Shown: piece after piece, positions 6,801 through 13,506 of the stretch | How positions within the stretch are numbered: position 1 is the first letter of the stretch | How the letters are laid out: every line of letters begins with the position of its first letter | Source of the DNA: CAYLNK01 sp964384675 | GTDB taxonomy: Bacteria > Acidobacteriota > Thermoanaerobaculia > UBA5066 | Direction: 5' to 3' | Assembly: GCA_964384675.1 (NCBI GenBank) | Contig: CAYLNK010000047.1 | Location: forward strand, 1 to 28,865 | DNA length: 28,865 bases | Notes under the pieces: model-generated | The model's database searches: none | What the model saw: only the letters and a program-made list of their open reading frames with translations | Told to the model about the DNA's origin: nothing | Translations under genes and position numbers: made by a program

Positions 6801-8192
6801 ATGACCGTCGTTCGCGGCCTCGTCGTCCCGGGCATGCCGCACCCCCTGCTCGTGCCCGAGCGCTCCCCCGGCTGGGCGTCGCTGCGCCGCTCCTTCGACC
6901 GCGTGAGGGCGGAGCTCGAGGGGACCGAGGCGGACCTCCTCCTCCTCTACTCGACGCAGTGGATCAGCGTGATCGGCCACCAGATCCAGGCGGACCCCGA
7001 GCCGGAGTGGGTGCACGTCGACCCCGAGTGGCACGAGCTCGGCACCATGCCGTATCGCTTCCGGATGGACGCCCCGTTCGCCCACGCGTACGAGAGCGCG
7101 GCGAAGGCACGGGGGCTTCACGCCCGGACGGTGGCGTACCACGGCTTCCCGATCGACACCGGGACCATCGTGGCGTTGAAGCTCCTGAACCCCGACGACC
7201 GGCTGGCGGCCTGCGTCGTCTCGTGCAACATGTACGCGGACCGCGCCGAGACGATCGTGCTCGGCAAGGCGGCTCGCGACGCGGTGGCCGCCACCGGGCG
7301 ACGGGCCGTCGCCGTCGCGGTCACCGCGCTCTCCGCCCGCATGTTCACCGGGGAGATCGACCCGGCGGCGGACCGGATCTCGTCGCTCAAGGACGACGAG
7401 TGGAACCGGAAGCTGCTCGAGATCCTGGGCGAGGGCCGTCTCGAGGACGCCTCCCAGCTCGCCCGCGTCTTCAGCGCCGAGGCCAACGGCGACCAGAAGA
7501 TGAAAGCCCTCTGGTGGCTCGCCGCGGCGATGGGCGAGCACAACCGGTACGACGGCACCGTGTACGACTATCAGCCGGTGTGGGGGACGGGGGCCGCGAT
7601 CGTCGGGCTCGTTCCGTCGGCCCGCGCGTCGGCCGACGTGGAGTTCGACGAGGAGAGCGTGGAGACCTTCGCGGGCGAGCGCGGCGTCCTCACCGGATCG
7701 GCCGGCGTGCCGCCGGCGCCCGCTCCCGCTCTCGCCGCTCCCGCCGCTCCCGTCGCGCCTGCCGCGCCGGAGCGGACCTCGACCGCCGTGGTGGCGGCCG
7801 CCGCCCCGAGGCCGGTGGGCGCCTACCCTCACGCCAGGCGTGTGGGGAACCTGCTGTACCTCTCGGGCATCGGGCCCCGCCGGCCCGGCACCGACGAGAT
7901 CCCGGGCGGCCCGGTGCGCGACGCGGCGGGCGTCCCCCGCGCGTACGACGTCGAGGCGCAGACACGCTCGGTGATCGAGAACGTGAAGACCGTGCTGGAA
8001 GCGGCCGGATCGTCGCTGTCGAAGGTCCTCGACGTGACCGTCTTCCTGATCGACATGGAGCGCGACTTCGAGGCGTTCAACCGTGTGTATGCCGAGCGGT
8101 TCGCGGACGTCGGCGCCACGCGTACCACGCTCGCGGTCCTCGCCCTGCCGACCCCGATCGCGGTCGAGATGAAGGTCATCGCCGAGGCATGA
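6801..8192 (+). CDS. amnA: Fusion: 2-aminophenol 1,6-dioxygenase alpha (non-catalytic) subunit + RidA-family 2-aminomuconate deaminase
   Basis: Single 463-aa frame joining two steps of aminophenol breakdown. Residues 1 to about 285 are an AmnA-like LigB domain (MTVVRGLVVPGMP, then LLYSTQWISV, GFPIDTGTIVALK, and VWGTGAAIVGL). The second iron ligand His is Gln (STQW) and the Glu position is Asp, as expected for the structural alpha subunit. An Ala/Pro-rich linker spans roughly 295-335. Residues 336-463 are a RidA/YjgF domain closest to 2-aminomuconate deaminase (AmnD/NbaF). It shows YPHARRVGNLLYLSGI, AQTRSVIENVKTVLEAAG, FLIDMERDFEAFN, the conserved Arg in ATRTTLAVLALP, and the Glu in VEMKVIAEA. 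The start ATG has GAGGAG upstream, and its stop overlaps the kynB-like start (ATGA). Fusing the dioxygenase scaffold to the deaminase would keep two steps together; the dehydrogenase acts between them. Confidence 0.9.
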   Translation: MTVVRGLVVPGMPHPLLVPERSPGWASLRRSFDRVRAELEGTEADLLLLYSTQWISVIGHQIQADPEPEWVHVDPEWHELGTMPYRFRMDAPFAHAYESAAKARGLHARTVAYHGFPIDTGTIVALKLLNPDDRLAACVVSCNMYADRAETIVLGKAARDAVAATGRRAVAVAVTALSARMFTGEIDPAADRISSLKDDEWNRKLLEILGEGRLEDASQLARVFSAEANGDQKMKALWWLAAAMGEHNRYDGTVYDYQPVWGTGAAIVGLVPSARASADVEFDEESVETFAGERGVLTGSAGVPPAPAPALAAPAAPVAPAAPERTSTAVVAAAAPRPVGAYPHARRVGNLLYLSGIGPRRPGTDEIPGGPVRDAAGVPRAYDVEAQTRSVIENVKTVLEAAGSSLSKVLDVTVFLIDMERDFEAFNRVYAERFADVGATRTTLAVLALPTPIAVEMKVIAEA

Positions 8193-8830
8193 CCGGGCTC
8201 ATCGACATCTCGCCGCGGGTGTCCGACCGGATCGGGGTGTGGCCTGGCGACGTTCCGTATCGACGGGTCGAGGGCCTGACCCTGGAGTCCGGGTCGGGCT
8301 ACGCGCTCAGCTCCATCGTGACGACCCTCCACGTCGGGGCCCACGCCGACGCGCCGAGCCACTACCTGGCCGGCGGAGCCTCGATCGACCGGCGCCCGCT
8401 CGACCTGTACTACGGGCCGTGCCAGGTCCTCCACGTCGACCTCCCCCGGAGGGCGCGGATCCGGCCAGACGATCTGCGGGACGAGATCCGGACGCCGCGC
8501 GTCCTCTTCCGGACGGGGTCATTCCCGGACCCACACCGCTTCGGCGAGGACTTCAACAGTCTCTCCCCCGAGCTGGTCGACTTCCTGGCTGCCCGCGGCG
8601 TGGTCCTGGTCGGCATCGACACGCCGTCGGTCGACCCGTTCGACGACCGGAAGCTCCTGAGCCATCACGCTCTGGCGCGTCACGACCTGGCGAACCTGGA
8701 GGGGTTGGTCCTCGACGGCGTCGAGCCGGGGCGTTACCTTCTGATCGCCCTCCCGCTCGCCCTTTCCGGCGCCGACGCCTCACCGGTCCGGGCCGCGCTC
8801 GGGCCGGATCCGGGAGCGGGTCAACTTTAG
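8189..8830 (+). CDS. kynB: Cyclase-family metal hydrolase, kynurenine formamidase (KynB)-like
   Basis: Hydrolyses N-formyl-L-kynurenine to kynurenine and formate in tryptophan catabolism, in the cytoplasm. At 213 aa it is close to the usual ~209 of KynB. Motifs are DISPRVSDRIGVWPGDVPY, HVGAHADAPSHY with metal ligands His48, His52 and Asp54, VGIDTPSVDP, His160, and Glu171 in ANLEGLVLDGVEPG. LIALPLALSGADASPVRA is the standard C-terminal signature. The start overlaps the upstream stop (ATGA), so it is translationally coupled to the dioxygenase-deaminase fusion. That coupling makes a kynurenine-pathway role plausible, but the cyclase family also contains isatin hydrolases and other amidases. No tryptophan dioxygenase, kynureninase or kynurenine monooxygenase is in the window. 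Confidence 0.83.
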   Translation: MTGLIDISPRVSDRIGVWPGDVPYRRVEGLTLESGSGYALSSIVTTLHVGAHADAPSHYLAGGASIDRRPLDLYYGPCQVLHVDLPRRARIRPDDLRDEIRTPRVLFRTGSFPDPHRFGEDFNSLSPELVDFLAARGVVLVGIDTPSVDPFDDRKLLSHHALARHDLANLEGLVLDGVEPGRYLLIALPLALSGADASPVRAALGPDPGAGQL

Positions 8831-8876
8831 CGCCAGGGGCGGCGATTGACCCGGTGCGGGTCAAGTCTTGACCCGC
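8816..8876. promoter_or_regulatory. Cluster of TTGACCCG / CGGGTCAA palindromes (operator or terminator-like)
   Basis: Four copies of TTGACCC in alternating orientation occur around the kynB stop, at 8816-8824 (GCGGGTCAA), 8846-8854, 8857-8864 and 8868-8876. Two overlapping dyads result. TTGACCCG-GTG-CGGGTCAA at 8846-8864 has 8-bp perfect arms, and GCGGGTCAAG-T-CTTGACCCGC at 8856-8876 has 10-bp perfect arms around one base. The middle copy can pair with either neighbour. There is no T-run, and the one-base centre does not make a good RNA hairpin loop, so a protein-binding site is as likely as a terminator. Confidence 0.5.
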
Positions 8877-8999
8877 GCACCTGGCCAGGTTCCCGGGATG
8901 GAGGCCTGTTTTTCGGGGATTCGATGCTTCCTCCCGGTGGCACGAGAGGTGCAGAGGGCGGATCACAAGCTTTCCGAATCTCAGAAAACGAGGAGACAC

Positions 9000-9920
9000 A
9001 TGAAAATCCGCACCACCCTCGCCGTCATCGCCCTGGCCCTCCCGCTCACCGCGATGGCCGAGAGACCGTTCGACGCCGATCGCGACGACCGCGAGTTCGA
9101 GTTCAACGGCGTCTCCTACGCCAGCCAGAAGGACTTCGTCGAGCACGGCCACCGCTGCTCCACGCTCCAGAAGGACGAGGAGGAGATGGAGCGGATCGAG
9201 TGGGAGGTCGAGCAGTACGAGCGTGAGAACGTCGACCGGCTCAACCCGCTCGCCGTCAAGACCGTCCAGGTCTACTTCCACGTCATCAACAAGGGCTCCG
9301 GCCTCTCGAACGGCGACATCCCGCAGTCCCAGATCGACGCCCAGATGTCCGTGCTCAACAACGCGTATGCCTCGTCCGGCTACCAGTTCCAGCTGGTCAG
9401 CGTCGACCGGACCACGAACGCCACCTGGTACACGATGACCCCGGGCTCCTCCGCCGAGACGAACGCCAAGAACGCCCTCCGCAAGGGTGGCGCGGCCGCT
9501 CTCAACCTCTACACGGCGAACATCGGCCAGGGCCTCCTCGGCTGGGCGACCTTCCCGTCCGACTACAGCCGCAGCCCGAAGATGGACGGCGTCGTGGTCC
9601 TCTACACGTCGGTCCCGGGCGGCACGGCGGCTCCGTACAACCTCGGCGACACCGGCACCCACGAGGTCGGACACTGGGCGGGCCTCTACCACACGTTCCA
9701 GGGCGGCTGTAACGGCAACGGCGACTACGTGAGCGACACCCCGGCCGAGAAGTCGGCGGCGTTCGGCTGCCCGACGGGCCGGAACTCCTGCCCCAGCAAG
9801 GCCGGCAACGACCCGATCACGAACTTCATGGACTACACCGACGACTCCTGCATGTTCACGTTCTCTGCCGGCCAGGCCTCCCGCATGGCGTCGCAGATGG
9901 CGACGTACCGCGGCCTGTAG
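9000..9920 (+). CDS. Secreted M43-family (pappalysin/cytophagalysin-like) zinc metalloprotease
   Basis: 306-aa extracellular protease. An N-terminal signal peptide (MKIRTTLAVIALALPLTAMA) is followed by a very acidic, Glu/Asp-rich propeptide-like region to about residue 80, including a short charged helix around EEEMERIEWEVEQYE. The catalytic domain then begins near VQVYFHVINKG. The extended zinc motif HEVGHWAGLYH is at residues 221-231, followed by the Met-turn region NFMDYTDDSCMF and several Cys expected to form disulfides. This is the M43B pattern seen in secreted proteases of fungi and environmental bacteria. The ATG at 9000 has AGGAG 4 nt upstream and is preferred over the in-frame opening at 8868. 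It has its own unit, ending in the hairpin at 9947-9972. Confidence 0.92.
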   Translation: MKIRTTLAVIALALPLTAMAERPFDADRDDREFEFNGVSYASQKDFVEHGHRCSTLQKDEEEMERIEWEVEQYERENVDRLNPLAVKTVQVYFHVINKGSGLSNGDIPQSQIDAQMSVLNNAYASSGYQFQLVSVDRTTNATWYTMTPGSSAETNAKNALRKGGAAALNLYTANIGQGLLGWATFPSDYSRSPKMDGVVVLYTSVPGGTAAPYNLGDTGTHEVGHWAGLYHTFQGGCNGNGDYVSDTPAEKSAAFGCPTGRNSCPSKAGNDPITNFMDYTDDSCMFTFSAGQASRMASQMATYRGL

Positions 9921-9946
9921 GAAGCCAAGAACCCCTTCACGATCCG

Positions 9947-9972
9947 AGAGGCCCGGGGCAACCCGGGCCTCT
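9947..9972. terminator. Strong hairpin between convergent genes
   Basis: AGAGGCCCGGG and CCCGGGCCTCT form an 11-bp perfect stem around a GCAA tetraloop, followed on the plus strand by TGCTATT. It lies 26 nt after the protease stop and just past the stop (9975-9977) of the opposite-strand fusion gene. It probably serves both, although the U-tract is weak. Confidence 0.75.
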
Positions 9973-9974
9973 TG

Positions 9975-11369
9975 CTATTCGTGCCTGGGCTGCGAGAGCT
10001 CCAGGAGGATCCCCCCGGTGCTGGACGGGTGGACGAACGCGACGAGGCAGTCGTGGGCCCCCTCGAAAGGCGTCTCGTGCACCAGCTTCACGCCCCGCTC
10101 CTTGAGCGTGGCGAGCGCGGCATGGATGTCGGTCACCTCGAGGCAGACGTGGTGGATCCCCGGCCCCCGCTTGGCCAGGAACTTCGCGATCGGACCGTCG
10201 CCCGAGGTCGGCTCGAGCAGCTCGAAGAACGAGGCCCCGACGGGCCGGAACGAGGTCACCACGCCCTGCGACGCGACCGTCTCGCGGTGGGTCTCGCCGA
10301 GCGAGAGGATGTCGTAGAAGGCGCCGGCGTCGGCGAGCGAAGGGACCGCGATACCGAGGTGGGCGATCTTCACGACGGGACCGGGACCGGTGCCGGCCCC
10401 CGGCGCGGGGGCCGCGGCGGGGGCGATCGCTCGAAGGAGCGACTCGGCGGCCCGGGCGGGGTCGATCTCCCTCCGGTCCGCGCGCGCCGCCACGCCGTCC
10501 ACGGACTGGTGTGAGCCGTCTAGGGCCTCCAGTCGCGAGAGCAGCCGGTCCCTCACGATCGCCTCGATCCGGCGCCGCGTCCGGCCGATGCGACGGGAAT
10601 CCCCCTCGGCACCGGCCAGGAACTCGCGGTGCCTCGCCAGGTCGGCCCGCAGCTCGGGGACCCCATCGCCGGTACGGGCGACGGTCTTCAGGATCGGCGG
10701 GACCCACGCCCCGTGCTCGCCCAGCTCGAGCATCTGCAGGATCTCCTGGACGACACGATCGGCCCCGTCGCGGTCGGCCTTGTTGACGACGAAGACGTCG
10801 GCCACCTCCATGACGCCCGCCTTGATCGCCTGGATGTCGTCGCCCATGCCCGGTGTCAGGATCACCACGCAGCTCTCGGCGAGCCGGAACACCTCCACCT
10901 CGTCCTGGCCGACCCCGACGGTCTCGACGAGCACCTCGTCGAAGCCGGCCGCGTCCAGGATGTCGACGGCGTCGGCCGTGGCGCGGGCGAGACCGCCGAG
11001 GTGTCCGCGCGTCGCCATCGAGCGGATGAGGACCCCGGGATCGGTGTAGAGGTCCTGCATCCGGATCCGGTCTCCCAGGATCGCGCCGCCGCTGAACGGC
11101 GACGACGGGTCGACCGCCACGATCCCCACTCTCTTCCCGTCGACCCGCGCGAGGCGGGCGAGCGCGGCGGTGAGCGTCGACTTCCCGGCCCCCGGCGACC
11201 CGGTCAGCCCGATGACCCGCGCGCGTCCACCACGCGGGTAGAGAAGCGACAGGAGCTCGGGGAAGCGGGGGTCCCCGCGCTCGGCCCAGGAGATGGCGCG
11301 CGAGACGGCGGCCGTCCGGCCGTCGAGGACACGGGACGCGAGCTCGACGGCGGTGAGGGGAGTGCTCAT
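9975..11369 (-). CDS. meaB: Fusion: MeaB/ArgK G3E-type GTPase chaperone + methylmalonyl-CoA epimerase
   Basis: 464 aa joining two helper enzymes of the methylmalonyl-CoA to succinyl-CoA route. Residues 1 to about 318 are MeaB, the GTPase that protects and loads B12 cofactor into methylmalonyl-CoA mutase. Visible motifs are GSPGAGKST (57-65), VDPSSPFSGGAILGDRIRM, SMATRGHLGGLA, ETVGVGQ and NKAD (196-199). An Ala/Pro/Gly linker spans 316-331. Residues 332-464 are a VOC-fold methylmalonyl-CoA epimerase, with likely metal ligands His337 (KIAHLGIAV), His406 or His407 (GIHHV) and Glu457 (GGILLELSQ), plus the ELLEPTSGDGPIAKFLAKRG signature. The mutase itself is not in the window. The ATG at 11369 follows a TAGACT hexamer by 6 nt with no ribosome-binding site. 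Confidence 0.93.
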   Translation of the reverse strand: MSTPLTAVELASRVLDGRTAAVSRAISWAERGDPRFPELLSLLYPRGGRARVIGLTGSPGAGKSTLTAALARLARVDGKRVGIVAVDPSSPFSGGAILGDRIRMQDLYTDPGVLIRSMATRGHLGGLARATADAVDILDAAGFDEVLVETVGVGQDEVEVFRLAESCVVILTPGMGDDIQAIKAGVMEVADVFVVNKADRDGADRVVQEILQMLELGEHGAWVPPILKTVARTGDGVPELRADLARHREFLAGAEGDSRRIGRTRRRIEAIVRDRLLSRLEALDGSHQSVDGVAARADRREIDPARAAESLLRAIAPAAAPAPGAGTGPGPVVKIAHLGIAVPSLADAGAFYDILSLGETHRETVASQGVVTSFRPVGASFFELLEPTSGDGPIAKFLAKRGPGIHHVCLEVTDIHAALATLKERGVKLVHETPFEGAHDCLVAFVHPSSTGGILLELSQPRHE

Positions 11370-11375
11370 GTCCGA

Positions 11376-11385
11376 AGTCTAGAAT
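11376..11385. promoter_or_regulatory. Overlapping divergent -10 hexamers (TAGACT minus, TAGAAT plus)
   Basis: Only 22 nt separate the starts of the MeaB fusion and the sigma-54 activator. AGTCTAGAAT at 11376-11385 contains TAGACT on the minus strand (11381 to 11376), 6 nt before the ATG at 11369. It also contains TAGAAT on the plus strand (11380-11385), 6 nt before the GTG at 11392. The two hexamers share a TA, so RNA polymerase could occupy only one at a time. Both would make leaderless mRNAs. No obvious -35 boxes are seen. Confidence 0.5.
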
Positions 11386-11391
11386 GCCGAG

Positions 11392-13479
11392 GTGGCGGAG
11401 AGGGACGACAGCGCGGGTCTGGCGCTCGCGCCGGAGGAGGCAGCCGCCCCGCGGGACGGGACCCTGGTCGAGGTGCTGGCGGAGATCTCCCGCTCGATCG
11501 CCCGCACCCTCGAGCTCTTGGACGTGTTCCCGCACGTCGCCGACTCCGTGCGCCGCGTCGTCGGCTTCGAGGCGATGCTGATCTCCGAGGTCGAGGACGC
11601 CGACACCTTCAGCCTCTACGCGATGAGCCTGGGCGACAGGACCTGCGACGCCGGCCGGAAGATTCCCCGCAGCCAGTATTCGCCCGGGTTCCAGGCGCTG
11701 CTCGCCCGCTCGGGCCGGAGCGACGACCTGCGGCTCCATCTCGACCCGGCCTACGCCAGGGACCGGGAGACCCTCGACTCCGGCGCCCGGTCGATGCTCC
11801 GCGTCGGCCTGCGCCGCGGCGACGAGGTCATCGGCTATCTCTCCCTCGTCTCCACCCGTCCGGCGGCCTTCTCCGAAGCGAACGAGACGGACGTGAGGCC
11901 GATCGCCGACCTCCTCGCGATGGCGCTCGAGCACGAGCGGCTCTCCCGATCCGAGCGGGAGCGCCGTCGCCGGCACCGGGAGCTGGACGCGCTGGTGCCG
12001 GCGCTGGCGAAGGCCCTCGACCTGCGCGTCGTCTTCGACCAGATCTCGGCGCTCACCCAGTCCGTCCTGCCGCACGACTTCCTGGCGATCGGCCTCCTGG
12101 AGCCCGACGGGCGGAGCGTGAGGATCCACGCCTACACGGGAGCGCGGATCCCCGACCTGCCGGAGACGATCCAGCTCGAGAACGAGGACCTCGCGAAGAA
12201 GGAGTGGGAGTTCGAGATCATCGGGGACATCGAGCGCGAGGTGGATCGCGCCTGCCCCAAGTACGCGCTCCTCTCGCGGACCGGGATCCGCTCCAGCCTG
12301 AGGGTCCCCATCCGCTTCGAGGGCACGGTCGCCGGTGGCCTGGTCTTCCACTCGAGGACTCCCCATCACTTCCGCGAGGAGGACGTCGAGATCGCCCGCC
12401 GCGTGGCGGACGAGCTGACCCTCGTGCTGTCGCACCAGCGGATGGCGGGCGAGGCCCGCAGGGCCGAGGAGGCGCGGGCCGAGGCGCAGCGCCTGGAAGC
12501 GCAGCTCGCCCGCCTCACCGAGGAGCTGGAGTCGCGGGACGGCTTCGGCCGGATCATCGGCTCGGCCCGGAGCTGGAGAGAGGTCCTCGTCCAGGCGACC
12601 AAGGTCGCGCAGACGGAGACCACGGTGCTCCTCACCGGCGAGTCCGGGACCGGCAAGGAGATCCTGTCGCGGGCGATCCACCGCGCCTCGCCCCGCCACA
12701 CCGGGCCGTTCATCGCGCTCAACTGCGCGGCGCTGCCGGAGCAGCTCCTGGAGTCGGAGCTGTTCGGCTACGAGAAGGGGGCCTTCACCGGCGCGGTCTC
12801 CGCCAAGCCCGGACGGCTCGAGCAGGCGGCGGGAGGCGTCCTCTTCCTGGACGAGGCGGGGGAGATGAGCCCGCTCGTCCAGGCCAAGCTCCTGCGCGTC
12901 CTGCAGGAGAAGGAGTTCCAGCGGCTCGGCGGCACACGCCCGTCGAAGGCCGACGTGAGGATCGTGGCCGCGACCAACCGGGACCTGTCGGCCGCGATCG
13001 CGCGCGGCGAGTTCCGCGAGGACCTCTACTACCGCCTCTCGGTCTTCGAGATCCGGCTCCCGCCGCTGCGGGAGCGGCGCGACGACATCCTGCCGCTCAC
13101 CGAGCGGTTCCTCGAGGAGATCGGCCTCCAGATCGGGCGGCCCGCCGGGGGGGTCTCGCGCGAGGCGCGTGAGCTGCTCCTCGCGTACCCGTGGCCGGGG
13201 AACGTGCGCGAGCTCCGCAACGCGCTCGAGAGGGCGGCGATCCTGTGCGACGGCGGCCTGATCACGGCCTCACACCTCCCGATCTCCGTCAGCGGGCAGG
13301 GGGCCGGCCCTGCCTCGCCGTCGTCCCTGGCGCTCCCGGTCGACCTCGAGGCCCTCGAGAAGCGGTACGTGGCCGACGCGCTCAAGCAGGCGGGGAGCAA
13401 CAAGTCCCGGGCGGCGCGCCTCCTCGGGCTGACGCGCTCGCAGCTCTACACGCGCCTCGAGAAGCACGGGCTCTCGTGA
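11392..13479 (+). CDS. Sigma-54-dependent activator: GAF-GAF-AAA+-Fis HTH
   Basis: Cytoplasmic enhancer-binding protein of 695 aa. The N-terminal ~360 residues hold two GAF-like sensory domains (about 25-185 and 200-360), followed by a charged coiled coil (EARRAEEARAEAQRLEAQLA). The central AAA+ domain starts near residue 384. It has Walker A GESGTGKE at 416-423, the sigma-54-contacting GAFTGA at 463-468, Walker B LFLDEAGEM, and the DLYYRLSVFEIRLPPLRER and YPWPGNVRELRNALERA signatures. A Fis-type helix-turn-helix closes the protein (SNKSRAARLLGLTRSQLYTR, about 665-690). An intact GAFTGA means it should open sigma-54 promoters. There is no receiver domain, so the signal is a small molecule or protein at the GAF domains. 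The likely targets are unknown; the downstream antiporter is 27 nt away. Confidence 0.95.
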   Translation: MAERDDSAGLALAPEEAAAPRDGTLVEVLAEISRSIARTLELLDVFPHVADSVRRVVGFEAMLISEVEDADTFSLYAMSLGDRTCDAGRKIPRSQYSPGFQALLARSGRSDDLRLHLDPAYARDRETLDSGARSMLRVGLRRGDEVIGYLSLVSTRPAAFSEANETDVRPIADLLAMALEHERLSRSERERRRRHRELDALVPALAKALDLRVVFDQISALTQSVLPHDFLAIGLLEPDGRSVRIHAYTGARIPDLPETIQLENEDLAKKEWEFEIIGDIEREVDRACPKYALLSRTGIRSSLRVPIRFEGTVAGGLVFHSRTPHHFREEDVEIARRVADELTLVLSHQRMAGEARRAEEARAEAQRLEAQLARLTEELESRDGFGRIIGSARSWREVLVQATKVAQTETTVLLTGESGTGKEILSRAIHRASPRHTGPFIALNCAALPEQLLESELFGYEKGAFTGAVSAKPGRLEQAAGGVLFLDEAGEMSPLVQAKLLRVLQEKEFQRLGGTRPSKADVRIVAATNRDLSAAIARGEFREDLYYRLSVFEIRLPPLRERRDDILPLTERFLEEIGLQIGRPAGGVSREARELLLAYPWPGNVRELRNALERAAILCDGGLITASHLPISVSGQGAGPASPSSLALPVDLEALEKRYVADALKQAGSNKSRAARLLGLTRSQLYTRLEKHGLS

Positions 13480-13506
13480 ACGGGAACCCGCCCCCGGGCT
13501 GAACCC

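Noticed and set aside
4474..6804. Plus-strand 776-codon open frame opposite the GT39 gene
   Set aside because: Composition is Glu/Arg/Pro/Gly-rich without motifs, while the minus strand encodes a clear polytopic membrane protein.
8868..8999. Extended start of the M43 protease at 8868
   Set aside because: It would put 44 residues before a canonical signal peptide; ATG 9000 has AGGAG four bases upstream.
8831..8999. Possible promoter for the M43 protease in the 169-bp gap
   Set aside because: Apart from the palindromes at its left end I found no convincing -10/-35 pair; no promoter called.
9937..12699. Minus-strand 920-codon open frame, and plus-strand frames at 10629-13172 and 13947-16805
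   Set aside because: All are shadows of MeaB-epimerase, the sigma-54 activator and the Kef antiporter, whose motifs are unambiguous in other frames.
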